A stretch of 64,000 nt of DNA from positions 2,981,001-3,045,000 of the forward strand of contig NZ_CP065589.1 of NCBI RefSeq assembly GCF_021278965.1, read 5' to 3'. The translations under genes were made by a program, and so were the position numbers. Under the pieces are notes generated by a model that worked only from the letters and a program-made list of their open reading frames with translations, had not been told where the DNA came from and made no database searches. Position 1 is the first letter of the stretch. Each line of letters begins with the position of its first letter. Of this stretch, positions 1 to 8,630 are shown one piece after another. This DNA is from Chryseobacterium capnotolerans (GTDB taxonomy: Bacteria; Bacteroidota; Bacteroidia; Flavobacteriales; Weeksellaceae).

Positions 1-113
1 TGGACTTGAGATACGGGATACAAGGCCTTGGAATGCGAGATATGAAGTAACACAGTAATAACTTCAAACCTAAATATTGAACTTTAGACCTATATAAACC
101 CGTTTTTCCTATT

Positions 114-1020
114 CTACTGAGGAACAAAAGTCCAAGCCAGGATTCTGCTAATTTTCTGTCCTTGGGCCATATCGATTGTTTTTACCTCTACAGCTTTCAC
201 CTTCTTTAAAAGTGTAGTCAGTTTGTATAGATTATCTTTTTTAGAAACCAGGCAGGTAAACCAAAGAACCTGGGATGAATATTGAACACTTTCATTAATC
301 ATATTGGTAACGAATGCCAATTCGCCGCCTTCACACCAAAGTTCTGACTGTTCTCCGCCAAAATTCAGTAATGTTTTTGGTGTTTTTCCTCTGTTTAAAT
401 TCTTTGTTTTTCTAAGATTTCCTTTAATCATAGATTCTTTTGAATCGTGAAAAGGAGGATTACACATAGAAAATGTAAACCGGTCTTCAGTGCCAATTAT
501 ATTTCTGAATATATATTTTGAATCTGCCTGATGTTGTAATTGAATTGCCGATGACAAATCCGGATTTTGATCTAAAATATGCTGGGCATTTTTCAGAGAA
601 TCTTCATTGATATCTGATCCACGCATCTTCCCACCCATAAGTTTGATGGGCAATTAAAGGATACACAAGGTTAGCCCCTACTCCAACATCCAACCCTTTT
701 ATGGAAACTCCCATGGGAATCTGCCCTTTCTGTCCTGTTAACAAATCTGCAATATAATGAACATAATCTGCTCGCCCCGGAATAGGTGGACACAAATTGG
801 TATCAGGAATATCCCAGTCCTTAATATTATAAAAGTGTAATAATAAAGCTTTATTGAGTAATTTTACAGCTTTAGGAATGCTGAAATTAATTGTGGTTGT
901 CCCATGAACATTCACAAAGACGTAATGTTTCAGTTCTGGCACACAAGAAATAAGCAGATCAAAATCATAGGGATTACGATGCAGATTTCTTGTGTGCAGA
1001 CTGGATTTTTCTGTGGACAT
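114..1020 (-). pseudogene. rlmF: 23S rRNA (adenine-1618-N6)-methyltransferase RlmF, frameshifted
   Basis: RlmF methylates N6 of A1618 in 23S rRNA using S-adenosylmethionine. Two minus-strand frames together make one full-length protein: the N-terminal part (1020 down to about 630) holds the GVGAN SAM-binding stretch, and the C-terminal part (about 636 to 114) holds the catalytic CNPPFHDS motif, LNFGGQ-like and ELWCEGGE segments typical of the family. The frames meet in a GGG TGG G stretch near 630; removing one G restores YGWKMRGSD, which lines up with YGWRFTGSE as I recall it from E. coli RlmF. Probably a sequencing error, not a true pseudogene. It lies 3 nt downstream of the cytochrome gene and may be cotranscribed with it. 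Confidence 0.85.
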
Positions 1021-1023
1021 CTT

Positions 1024-1394
1024 TTATTTTTTCTGGCTTAGAATATACTCCACCATCTTTTTAGCATCTTCTTTAGATACTTGTGGATGAGCAGCCATAG
1101 GAACTCCGCCCCAAACTCCACTACCGCCTTCTATGATCTTGGAAGCCAACAATTCAATATCTTTATCTGAATATTTAGCAGCAATTTCCTGATAAGAAGG
1201 TCCTATCATTCTCTCATTAACAGAGTGACACCCCGAACAATCTAATGTTTCCATGATCTGGTCACCGGAAAGATTAGATTGAGCTGGAGCAGACACCGGT
1301 GCACCATCTGAAGATGCTACCTCTGTTGTATTTTCTTTTTAGAACAGGAAAAGATCAAAAGACCTAAAGTTCCTGCCAAAAATAAGTTTTTCAT
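1024..1394 (-). CDS. c-type cytochrome lipoprotein (frameshift in the N-terminal part)
   Basis: A small monoheme cytochrome c of the c551/c552 type, expected to carry electrons at the periplasmic face of a membrane. The uninterrupted frame (1296-1024) has the heme motif CSGCH and a C-terminal region with PMAAHP holding a candidate axial Met. Upstream in another frame from ATG 1394 is a clear lipoprotein signal (MKNLFLAGTLGLLIFSC), joined by adding one A in the T/A run at 1336-1340; the restored linker reads KKENTTEVASSDGAP. The start overlaps the stop of the upstream lipoprotein gene (TAATG), so the two are probably translationally coupled. Electron partner unknown. Confidence 0.8.
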
Positions 1395-1603
1395 TATTTC
1401 TTCGCTGTAGAATCTGTTTTAGCAGCTTCTGGAGCTGGAGTTGCAGCAGCTGGAGCAGCAGGCTTAGCTGTAGAATCTACCACAGTAGTTGCTTCCGGCT
1501 CTTCAAGCATTGTGTTGCTATCCTGTAATGAGTGATCTGCTTTTTTTGAGCAGCTTGCTAATAATAAACCTCCAATAAATGCGATTGCGAATACTTTTTT
1601 CAT
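1394..1603 (-). CDS. Small Ala/Pro/Thr-rich lipoprotein
   Basis: A 69-residue lipoprotein with a signal peptide ending in the lipobox LLASC (Cys18), followed by a low-complexity tail rich in Ala, Pro, Glu, Thr and Lys with two DSTAK repeats. No catalytic motif is visible, so no function is assigned. It is the first gene of a minus-strand set with the cytochrome c and rlmF, and its stop overlaps the cytochrome start by one base. The tail could be a flexible spacer in the periplasm; that is inference. Confidence 0.7.
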   Translation of the reverse strand: MKKVFAIAFIGGLLLASCSKKADHSLQDSNTMLEEPEATTVVDSTAKPAAPAAATPAPEAAKTDSTAKK

Positions 1604-1752
1604 TTTTTTCTAATTTGAAAGCAAAAATATAAAAAATAAACGTTTCAGCTTATGACAAATGTTTTCTTTGAATAATATTTTATTAATAACTATTTAAGTT
1701 CAGCATACAAAAAATAATAATTCAAATACTAGGGAAATTAAAAATCACTTAT

Positions 1753-1760
1753 TATTTTTG
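1753..1760 (+). promoter_or_regulatory. Candidate -7 promoter box for the cupin gene
   Basis: TATTTTTG fits the Bacteroidota -7 consensus TAnnTTTG and lies 46 nt before the ATG of the cupin lipoprotein at 1807. No convincing -33 TTG was picked out, so this rests on one box. Confidence 0.35.
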
Positions 1761-1806
1761 TTTTATTAATTATTTAAACAAAAAACAATCCTATTAATTT
1801 GAATTT

Positions 1807-2261
1807 ATGACTAAAAAAATTTATCGAGTACAGCACTAATTACTGCACTCACTTCCCTCACATTATCGTGTGACAATTCATCATCAGATGTTCAACCTTC
1901 AGAATATTCTGATAAAATAGAATCAGTAACCTTATTAAAAGCCACAAAGTCCTGGGAAGGAACACAATATCCCAGCTATCCGACCGGGCAGCCTGAAATT
2001 TCTGTCCTTAAAATTTCTGTTCCACCTCATAAAGCTTTAGACTGGCATAAACACCCGGTGATTAATGCAGCGTATATAGAAAAAGGTGAAATTCAGATTG
2101 AAAAGAAAGAAGATGGTAAAACACGATGGGTCAAAGAGGGCGAAGTGCTTCCGGAGATGGTTAACATTGCTCACAGAGGTAAAACCGGAGATAAAGGGGC
2201 CACCTTAATTGTCTTCTACTGCGGATCTCCTGATATCCCACTTTCAGAACCTGTACATTAA
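1807..2261 (+). CDS. Cupin-domain lipoprotein (frameshift at codon 5)
   Basis: A small single-domain cupin predicted to sit as a lipoprotein in the cell envelope. From ATG 1807 the frame stops after ten codons; adding one A in the A7 run at 1813-1819 gives MTKKNLSSTALITALTS and a lipobox LTLSC, continuing into a complete cupin. Cupin motif 1 is visible as WHKHPVINAAYIEKGEIQI and motif 2 around NIAHRGKTGDKGATLIVFY; His residues in WHKH and AH are candidate metal ligands. The substrate is unknown. The uninterrupted part alone (from 2058) would lack the first strands, so the upstream start is preferred. Confidence 0.65.
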
Positions 2262-2272
2262 ATTATTAAAAT

Positions 2273-2343
2273 GCTAAGTCCACATTATTTTTTGGAGTGC
2301 TCAGAATTATTTTGATTGACAAATCTTCTATTGTGGACTTAGC
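2273..2343. repeat. 71-bp element with perfect 12-bp inverted ends
   Basis: GCTAAGTCCACA (2273-2284) and its exact reverse complement TGTGGACTTAGC (2332-2343) bracket about 47 nt of AT-rich sequence in the gap after the cupin gene. The right arm is not followed by a T tract, so it does not look like an intrinsic terminator. A small palindromic intergenic repeat is more likely. Confidence 0.6.
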
Positions 2344-2451
2344 TTTTACAGATTATTTCATCTATACAAATTACATCTCCTCATTTAATCATAACCCTTT
2401 TAATTTTTTTTATAATTTTAAAAAGAATTTTAACTAAAAAAGATAAGAGCT

Positions 2452-3096
2452 ATGGTTTTAATTTCAAAAATATTATTTTTCACCAGCCATCATGGTTTTT
2501 ATACGGTGATCCTTCTTTTTCTGATCTTAGGAACGCTATCTTATCTCACAAAAAAAATATGGTTTTTCATTCTTGCCATCCCGCTGTCTATTTTAAATGG
2601 ATTTTGCGGACAGTTCCTGAATGCCTGGTTTCTGAATCAATATGGTGTGGAAAGTACTGCCATTATTACTTCTGATGTAGAAACCAATTCTACATTGAAT
2701 GACATGTACATTCACGATTATGAAGCGATTGTAAAAAAACAGGATGGGAAATATACTTCAACCTTCTTTTCTACAACAAGTGCCACCATCTACCCTATTG
2801 AAAATACCATCAGAATTCCCCGAATGGAAATAAGTTTCCCAGTAAAATATATCCCAGGTTATGAAAAAAACATTGTTATTCTTTATAATGAATCAGAAGA
2901 AGGAAAAGCCGTCCTTAAATACTCAAAATTAGCTCCGGTGAACTCAGCAAGAATAAAATATGAAGCAGACAGAACTAATAAAGAATTTATTGCTGAGTAT
3001 ATTATAGCTTTAGAAGCCTATACATCATCTTATGACGAGGAAAGCTATAAAAGAAAGCTTGAGGAACTCAAAACAGAACTTAAACAACTGAAATAA
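2452..3096 (+). CDS. Hypothetical membrane protein
   Basis: A 214-residue protein not recognised. The N-terminal 60 residues contain two hydrophobic segments (about 8-28 and 36-58), followed by a soluble part of some 150 residues with beta-type composition and a charged, probably helical C-terminal end (repeated Glu/Lys, ESYKRKLEELKTELKQLK). This suggests a membrane-anchored protein with a large soluble domain on one side. It stands alone between the cupin gene and the trp leader. No function assigned. Confidence 0.6.
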   Translation: MVLISKILFFTSHHGFYTVILLFLILGTLSYLTKKIWFFILAIPLSILNGFCGQFLNAWFLNQYGVESTAIITSDVETNSTLNDMYIHDYEAIVKKQDGKYTSTFFSTTSATIYPIENTIRIPRMEISFPVKYIPGYEKNIVILYNESEEGKAVLKYSKLAPVNSARIKYEADRTNKEFIAEYIIALEAYTSSYDEESYKRKLEELKTELKQLK

Positions 3097-3136
3097 AACC
3101 ACTTAAACATCAGGTTTATATTTTTTTATTGTTTTT

Positions 3137-3169
3137 TTGTTTTTTGTATTAAAAAATTTTCTACATTTG
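3137..3169 (+). promoter_or_regulatory. Predicted trp operon promoter
   Basis: TACATTTG (3162-3169) is an exact TAnnTTTG -7 box, with TTG at 3137-3139 as the -33 element (22-nt spacer; a second TTTG at 3143-3146 gives 15). Transcription would begin only a few bases before or at the leader-peptide ATG at 3174, making the 5' end very short. Confidence 0.5.
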
Positions 3170-3173
3170 TCCC

Positions 3174-3251
3174 ATGTTTACAATGAGCAACAATATTTGG
3201 TGGTGGCTTTCAAACTCTTCGTCGGGTCTGAAGGTATTGTCATGTTGCTAA
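3174..3251 (+). CDS. trpL: trp operon leader peptide
   Basis: A 25-codon ORF (22 codons if the second ATG at 3183 is used) containing three consecutive Trp codons, TGGTGGTGG, in the context NNIWWWLSN. It ends at TAA 3249 and is followed 36 nt later by a strong terminator hairpin directly upstream of trpE. This is the classic arrangement for ribosome-mediated transcription attenuation: low charged tRNA-Trp stalls the ribosome at the Trp codons and favours an alternative fold. The position just after a -7 box means the message may be nearly leaderless. Confidence 0.85.
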   Translation: MFTMSNNIWWWLSNSSSGLKVLSCC

Positions 3252-3287
3252 ACAAACAGCAGATATAAGCAAAACAATATACAATAT

Positions 3288-3321
3288 AAGGCTTTGACGG
3301 ATTCCGTTAAAGCCTTTTTTT
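3288..3321 (+). terminator. trp attenuator (intrinsic terminator)
   Basis: AAGGCTTTGACGG and CCGTTAAAGCCTT form a 13-bp stem (one G-U pair) around an ATT loop, followed by a run of T. It sits between the leader peptide and trpE. A competing pairing is possible: TTCGTC at 3218-3223 in the leader ORF can pair with GACGGA at 3296-3301 inside the terminator stem, which would act as an antiterminator. The alternative fold is my inference. Confidence 0.85.
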
Positions 3322-3353
3322 ATTTCTAAAATCTAAAAAAAATAAAACAGCAG

Positions 3354-4781
3354 ATGTTTACTCAAAAAATTAAAATAAAAACCGTTTCGAAAAAAACTCT
3401 TGGAGATCTTCATACTCCCATGAATATTTATCTTAAAATCAGAGATAAGTTCAGAGACACAATTCTTCTGGAAAGTTCGGATTCAAAAAGTATTGACAAT
3501 AACTTTTCTTTCATTGCCATCAATGCTGTTGCAGGAATTGAGGTGAAAAACTTAAATGAATTTGAGATTAAATTCCCTGATTCTGCTCCAGTAAAGCAAT
3601 TCATAATGGAACGTAATATCACGGAGATATTTGAAGATTTTCGTAAAGTTTTTGACTGTGAAAAAACCAATGAACCTATTGAAGAAACTGCACAGAGTCT
3701 TTTTGGCTACACAAGTTTTGAAGCGGTACAGTTTTTTGAAAATATTAGCTTAAAAGCACAAAGCCCGGAAGTAGAAATTCCAATTCTAAGATACAGACTC
3801 TATCAATATGTAATTGCCATCAACCACTTCAATGATGAGATGCACATTATAGAAAACCAAATGGAAGGGGTAAAATCTGAATTACATTTATTGGAAAACC
3901 TCATCAAAAATCAAAATACTCCGGTTTATCCTTTTGAAAAAAACGGCGAGGAAACCTCAAATATCACTAATGAAGATTATATCGAACTGGTAAAAACAGC
4001 CCAGAGACACTGCATGAGAGGCGATGTGTTCCAATTGGTACTAAGCAGAAGATTTGAACAGAAGTTCAAAGGAGATGAATTTAATGTATATCGTGCTTTG
4101 AGAAATATCAATCCTTCTCCTTACCTGTTTTATTTTGATTACGGGAATTACAAATTATTCGGATCAAGCCCTGAAAGCCAGTTAATCATCAAAGACAATA
4201 AAGCCATCATCCACCCTATTGCCGGAACTTCTAAAAGAACAGGGAATTTAGAAACTGACCTTCAAGCGATTGAAGTGTTAAAGAATGATCCTAAAGAAAA
4301 TGCAGAACATACCATGTTGGTAGACCTTGCCCGTAACGACCTTGGAAAACTGGGCAAAAACGTAACAGTTACTAAACTAAAAGAAATCCAGCTTTTTTCT
4401 CACGTGATTCACATGGTAAGCGAAGTAACGGCTGACCTTCCGGAACAGATCAATCCTCTTGATATGATTTCGGCCACTTTCCCACAGGGAACTTTAAGCG
4501 GAGCTCCTAAACATAAAGCCCTTCAACTTATCAATCAATACGAAAAAGATTCCCGTGGATACTATGGCGGATGTATTGGGATTGTAGGTTTAAACGGGAC
4601 CTGTAACCAGGCGATTATGATCAGAACATTTTTAAGCAGGAACAATACTCTTTATTATCAGGCAGGAGCCGGCCTTGTTGCCAAATCAGTCCCTGAAAAT
4701 GAGCTACAGGAAGTCAATAATAAATTAAATGCCCTGAAAAAAGCAGTAGAAAAGGCAGAAAAAATAGTTGTAGAAAGCTAA
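3354..4781 (+). CDS. trpE: Anthranilate synthase component I
   Basis: TrpE makes anthranilate from chorismate, the first committed step of tryptophan synthesis, with ammonia delivered by TrpG. At 475 residues it is of normal length. Visible motifs: LLESS near the N-terminus, the element of the tryptophan feedback site; the chorismate-binding region with HPIAGTSKR, DPKENAEHTMLVDLARND and FPQGTLSGAPK; and GGCIGIVG near the end. It is the first structural gene of the operon, behind the attenuator and 36 nt before trpG. The LLESS motif suggests end-product inhibition in addition to attenuation. Confidence 0.97.
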   Translation: MFTQKIKIKTVSKKTLGDLHTPMNIYLKIRDKFRDTILLESSDSKSIDNNFSFIAINAVAGIEVKNLNEFEIKFPDSAPVKQFIMERNITEIFEDFRKVFDCEKTNEPIEETAQSLFGYTSFEAVQFFENISLKAQSPEVEIPILRYRLYQYVIAINHFNDEMHIIENQMEGVKSELHLLENLIKNQNTPVYPFEKNGEETSNITNEDYIELVKTAQRHCMRGDVFQLVLSRRFEQKFKGDEFNVYRALRNINPSPYLFYFDYGNYKLFGSSPESQLIIKDNKAIIHPIAGTSKRTGNLETDLQAIEVLKNDPKENAEHTMLVDLARNDLGKLGKNVTVTKLKEIQLFSHVIHMVSEVTADLPEQINPLDMISATFPQGTLSGAPKHKALQLINQYEKDSRGYYGGCIGIVGLNGTCNQAIMIRTFLSRNNTLYYQAGAGLVAKSVPENELQEVNNKLNALKKAVEKAEKIVVES

Positions 4782-4817
4782 AAATCAAAAACAAAATTAA
4801 CCTTCAACAAAAAAGAA

Positions 4818-5420
4818 ATGAACAACAATATCAATACTCAACAATCACAGCTTAAGGTTCTCGTTTTTGATAACTATGACAGCTTTACCTATAACCTTGT
4901 CCAGATCATCGAAAGAATCCTGAATCAGAAAGTAGATGTGGTAAGAAACGACCAAATCACTTTGGAAGAAATAGGAAAATATGATAAAATCATCCTTTCT
5001 CCTGGTCCGGGAATTCCTGAAGAAGCTGGAATTTTACTGGATCTGATTAAAGAATATGCGCCTACTAAAAGTATTTTAGGAGTGTGTTTAGGACAACAAG
5101 CCATCGCAGAAGCTTTTGGCGGAAATCTTATCAATCTTTCTGAAATTTTCCATGGAGTAGCCACCACTACTGATCTGGTAAAAGAAAACACTAAGCTTTT
5201 CAAGGATTTAGCATCAGGTATTGAAGTAGGAAGATACCACAGTTGGGCTGTGAACCCTGAGAATTTCCCAGCTGACCTGGAAATTACAGCCGTTGATAAG
5301 GATGGGATGATTATGGCTCTTCAGCATAAAACCTATGATGTTCACGGAGTACAATTTCACCCGGAAAGCATTTTAACTCCGGATGGAGAAGTCATCATCC
5401 GAAACTTTTTAAATCAGTAA
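4818..5420 (+). CDS. trpG: Anthranilate synthase component II (glutamine amidotransferase)
   Basis: TrpG hydrolyses glutamine and channels ammonia to TrpE. The 200-residue class I amidotransferase shows DNYDSFTYNLVQ at the start, the oxyanion-loop SPGPGIPEEAG, the nucleophile elbow GVCLGQQAIAEAFGG with its catalytic Cys, and the GVQFHPES segment with catalytic His and Glu. The annotated ATG adds about 12 residues ahead of the usual start, but no other ATG with better spacing is seen. Trp-specific context argues for TrpG, although such subunits can also serve PabB. Confidence 0.95.
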   Translation: MNNNINTQQSQLKVLVFDNYDSFTYNLVQIIERILNQKVDVVRNDQITLEEIGKYDKIILSPGPGIPEEAGILLDLIKEYAPTKSILGVCLGQQAIAEAFGGNLINLSEIFHGVATTTDLVKENTKLFKDLASGIEVGRYHSWAVNPENFPADLEITAVDKDGMIMALQHKTYDVHGVQFHPESILTPDGEVIIRNFLNQ

Positions 5421-5443
5421 AAGATTAATGAAGTAAGCCAAGT

Positions 5444-6475
5444 ATGAAAACAACAACACAAGATCCATCAACTATAAAAACTCCTCAAATGAAAGAAATA
5501 TTGCAATACCTGTTCAATCACAATACCTTATCGAAGTCTGAGGCAAAGGCCATGATGATTGAAATTGCACAGAATAAATTCAATGCAGCAGAAGTAACGG
5601 CTTTCATCAGTGTTTTTCTGATGCGGAATATCACTCTGAAAGAACTTGAAGGTTTTAGAGAAGCATTGCTACAGATGGCTGTTCCCATCCATATTGATGC
5701 CAGCGATGCCATTGATATTGTAGGAACTGGAGGTGACGGAAAAAACACAATCAATATATCAACATTGGCCAGCTTTGTGGTGGCCGGAGCCGGGCAGAGG
5801 GTAACGAAACATGGAAATTATGGAGCTTCAACCACTACAGGCTCATCCAATGTATTGGAAGAATTGGGATATCAGTTCAAGAACAATTCGGAGCAGCTGA
5901 ATGAAGATCTTGAAAGAGCGAATATCTGCTTTTTACATGCCCCTTACTTCCACCCTGCTCTTCAATCGGTTGGATTATTGAGAAAATCATTAGGCTTAAG
6001 AACGTTCTTTAATCTTCTCGGGCCCTTGGTAAATCCTGCGAAACCTCAATATTCCATGATTGGAGTGTACAACCTGGAAATTGCAAGAATCTATCAATAC
6101 CTTTTACAAAAAGGGGAACAGGACTTTATTTTGGTTCATGGATTGGATGGTTATGATGAGATCAGCCTCACCCACGACAGTAAAATCATTACTAAAAAAG
6201 GAGAAGAAATCTATTCTGCAGAAGATTTAGGCTTTAATCCTGTAACTTTAGAAGATATCAAAGCCGGAAATACTACCAGAGACACAGCAAAAATCTTTAT
6301 GAATATTCTTGAAGGAAAAGGAACGGAACAGCAAAACTCAGTAGTGTTAGCCAATGCATCTGTAGCCCTTTACCATACCCGCAAATTCGGAACGTATGAT
6401 GATTGTCTGCTATTGGCTCAGGAAAGCTTAGAAAGTGGTAAAGCATTAAAAGCATTTGACCTTTTAATTAATTAA
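5444..6475 (+). CDS. trpD: Anthranilate phosphoribosyltransferase
   Basis: TrpD joins anthranilate to PRPP to give phosphoribosyl-anthranilate. The 343-residue protein has the family signatures in order: an N-terminal helical domain, GTGGDGKNTINIST for the PRPP/diphosphate site, KHGNYGASTTTGSSNVLEELG, and RTFFNLLGPLVNPAKPQ. It is 23 nt downstream of trpG and is not fused to it, unlike the arrangement in E. coli. Cytoplasmic. Confidence 0.96.
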   Translation: MKTTTQDPSTIKTPQMKEILQYLFNHNTLSKSEAKAMMIEIAQNKFNAAEVTAFISVFLMRNITLKELEGFREALLQMAVPIHIDASDAIDIVGTGGDGKNTINISTLASFVVAGAGQRVTKHGNYGASTTTGSSNVLEELGYQFKNNSEQLNEDLERANICFLHAPYFHPALQSVGLLRKSLGLRTFFNLLGPLVNPAKPQYSMIGVYNLEIARIYQYLLQKGEQDFILVHGLDGYDEISLTHDSKIITKKGEEIYSAEDLGFNPVTLEDIKAGNTTRDTAKIFMNILEGKGTEQQNSVVLANASVALYHTRKFGTYDDCLLLAQESLESGKALKAFDLLIN

Positions 6476-6520
6476 GAATTAAAAATTACCTCACAACATT
6501 CTCATTTCTAATCTTGACAC

Positions 6521-7294
6521 ATGACCATACTAGATACAATTATTGAAAGAAAAAAAGAAGAAGTTGCCGCTTCAAAAGCTGCTATTTCCATTGATCAATT
6601 AAAAAGCTCAGATTTCTTCGAAAGAAAGAGTTTCTCATTGAAAGAATCCATAAGAAACAAAAACGGAATTATTGCTGAGTTTAAAAGACAGTCTCCATCT
6701 AAAGGAATTATCAATAATAATGTTCAGCCTTTGCATGTTACTTCAGCTTATGAAAACTTCGGAGCCAGCGGCATTTCCATTCTTACGGATACAGATTTTT
6801 TTGGTGGAAGCTTTGAAGATATTCTAAATGTAAGAAAACACATCAATATTCCTATCCTTCGTAAAGACTTTATGATTGATGAATACCAATTTTATGAAGC
6901 TAAAAGTATGGGAGCCGATGTTATTTTACTCATTGCAGCCTGTCTTTCGCCTAATCAGGTTCATGAATTTACAGCACTGGCTCATGAACTGGATTTGGAA
7001 GTTTTATTAGAAATCCATACAGAGGAAGAGCTGAAACACTTTAATTCTACTATCGATTTGGTTGGAATTAATAACAGAAACCTAAAGGATTTTAAAGTGG
7101 ATTTGCAGCATTCCGTTCAGTTAAAAGATCAACTCCCTAAAGATACTTTATCTGTTGCTGAAAGTGGAATTTATAACCTTGATGATTTTAAATATTTAAA
7201 GGACAAAGGATTTGACGGCTTCCTGATGGGAGAATATTTTATGAGGAATGCAGATCCGGCAAAAGCATTTGAAGAGTTTTCTTTACTAATTTGA
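6521..7294 (+). CDS. trpC: Indole-3-glycerol phosphate synthase
   Basis: TrpC closes the ring of CdRP to give indole-3-glycerol phosphate. The 257-residue (beta/alpha)8 barrel shows AEFKRQSPSKG, ILRKDFMIDEYQ with the catalytic Lys, LEVLLEIHTEEEL, VGINNRNLKDFKVDL and VAESGI, all standard for the family. It is monofunctional: the isomerase is the separate trpF gene 73 nt downstream. Confidence 0.96.
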   Translation: MTILDTIIERKKEEVAASKAAISIDQLKSSDFFERKSFSLKESIRNKNGIIAEFKRQSPSKGIINNNVQPLHVTSAYENFGASGISILTDTDFFGGSFEDILNVRKHINIPILRKDFMIDEYQFYEAKSMGADVILLIAACLSPNQVHEFTALAHELDLEVLLEIHTEEELKHFNSTIDLVGINNRNLKDFKVDLQHSVQLKDQLPKDTLSVAESGIYNLDDFKYLKDKGFDGFLMGEYFMRNADPAKAFEEFSLLI

Positions 7295-7367
7295 CAATGT
7301 GAGAATTTGAAAATTTGAAAATGAGTGTCCAATTTACAACCAACCCACAACAAAATAATTAGCTCCA

Positions 7368-8057
7368 ATGAACCAACAATCAGCAACAACCCAATTCTCT
7401 TCTGGTCTTAAAGTCTGTGGTCTTACTAAGCTCAGTCAGATTCAGGAATTGATTTCGATGAAGGCAGATTTTTTAGGATTCATTTTTTATGAAAAATCAC
7501 CGCGATATGTTCTGAACCATTTGGATCTGGAAGATATTGCGCAGATTGGCCATCAGGGAAAAGTTGGAGTTTTTGTCAATGAAAAAATTGAAAAAATAGT
7601 AGAAATCGCTGAGAAAGCAAAGCTAAACCTAATTCAATTACATGGTGATGAGGACAGTCATTTTATTATTGAATTAAAAAAACAGCTTCCTCTTGATGTA
7701 AAAATAATCAAGGTGATAAGAATCGGAAACGATACTATTGAAAACAAAAAGAAAATAGCACAAACGTTCAGTAATCAACCCGCAACTTACAACCTATTAC
7801 CTATTACCTACTACCTATTCGATACAGATAGTAAAGCATTCGGCGGAACAGGACAACAGTTTGACTGGAATATATTGAATGAATTTGAAATTCCACTCCC
7901 CTATTTTTTGAGTGGCGGTATTTCAGAAGAGAATATCAAAAATATCCAAACATTGAAGCAGCAGCCTTTTGCCTTAGATATCAATTCAAAATTTGAAATA
8001 ACCCCGGGTGATAAGGATGTAAACAGGATTAAAAAATTTAAAACCATCATCCCATGA
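7368..8057 (+). CDS. trpF: Phosphoribosylanthranilate isomerase with a repeat-derived insertion
   Basis: TrpF isomerises phosphoribosylanthranilate to CdRP. Conserved pieces are KVCGLTK with the catalytic Cys, FIFYEKSPRYV, LIQLHGDE, DTDSKAFGGTGQQFDW with the catalytic Asp, LSGGI and the phosphate-binding end. At 229 residues it is longer than the usual 200-210. Much of the excess lies at about residues 136-148 (NQPATYNLLPITY), encoded by four tandem copies of the 7-mer CCTATTA (7793-7820, imperfect) plus flanking sequence, just ahead of the DTDSKAFGG motif. The insertion keeps the frame. Confidence 0.93.
   Translation: MNQQSATTQFSSGLKVCGLTKLSQIQELISMKADFLGFIFYEKSPRYVLNHLDLEDIAQIGHQGKVGVFVNEKIEKIVEIAEKAKLNLIQLHGDEDSHFIIELKKQLPLDVKIIKVIRIGNDTIENKKKIAQTFSNQPATYNLLPITYYLFDTDSKAFGGTGQQFDWNILNEFEIPLPYFLSGGISEENIKNIQTLKQQPFALDINSKFEITPGDKDVNRIKKFKTIIP
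7793..7820. repeat. Four tandem 7-bp repeats inside trpF
   Basis: CCTATTA, CCTATTA, CCTACTA, CCTATTC follow each other without gaps. Since the unit is not a multiple of three, gain or loss of one copy would shift the trpF frame. Confidence 0.75.
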
Positions 8058-8058
8058 T

Positions 8059-8101
8059 TCCCAACGGGACGATTTAACCCAGAATTGGAAACATTCCAAT
8101 T
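8059..8101. repeat. REP-like palindromes upstream of the RAYT gene
   Basis: Two small hairpins lie side by side: TCCC-AAC-GGGA (8059-8069) and AATTGGAA-ACA-TTCCAATT (8083-8101). The segment GGGACGATTTAACCC (8066-8080) recurs in inverted orientation after the transposase gene (8654-8668). Such paired short palindromes around a Y1 transposase are the hallmark of REP/RAYT units. Confidence 0.7.
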
Positions 8102-8162
8102 AATATAAACAACCACCACATTAATAATAACCCATTAATGACAACCACCAAAAAACACACAA

Positions 8163-8615
8163 ATGCCACAATCATTAGTCAAAAATTACATCCACATTGT
8201 ATTCAGCACCAAATACAGGAATGATTTTATCGATGAAAGAATAGAAAAAGAATTGTACGCCTACATCACAACATTATGTAAGGATTTCGAAAGTTATGCA
8301 TTACAGATTGGCGGAACAGACAATCATATCCACATTCTTTGTAGATTATCCAGGAAAATTGCATTAATGAAATTGGTCCAGGAAATAAAGGCACATTCCT
8401 CAAAATGGATCAAAACAAAAGGTAAGAAATATGAGAATTTCTTTTGGCAGGATGGCTACGGTGCATTTTCAGTGGGTGAAAAAGATGTTCATATTGTGAC
8501 AAAATATATTAAAAACCAACGCCAGCATCATCAAAAACAGGATTTTAAAAATGAACTTGTGGAAATATTGGAAAAACATAAAATGGATTATGATGAAAAA
8601 TTTTTATGGGATTAA
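8163..8615 (+). CDS. REP-associated tyrosine transposase (IS200-like Y1 family)
   Basis: A 150-residue HUH-type single-strand DNA transposase. It has the HUH motif HIH (His55, His57) in GGTDNHIHILCRL and the candidate catalytic Tyr115 in HIVTKYIKNQRQHH. These domesticated RAYT proteins act on short REP palindromes and usually do not move as ordinary insertion sequences. Palindromes sharing a 15-bp inverted repeat flank the gene on both sides, supporting a RAYT role rather than an autonomous IS200. Its position inside the trp operon, between trpF and the GNAT gene, indicates insertion into an existing operon. Confidence 0.85.
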   Translation: MPQSLVKNYIHIVFSTKYRNDFIDERIEKELYAYITTLCKDFESYALQIGGTDNHIHILCRLSRKIALMKLVQEIKAHSSKWIKTKGKKYENFFWQDGYGAFSVGEKDVHIVTKYIKNQRQHHQKQDFKNELVEILEKHKMDYDEKFLWD

Positions 8616-8630
8616 ACAAATATTTCATAG

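Noticed and set aside
1..113. Partial gene at the left edge of the window
   Set aside because: No open frame with protein-like composition continues into rlmF's downstream region; nothing supportable is seen.
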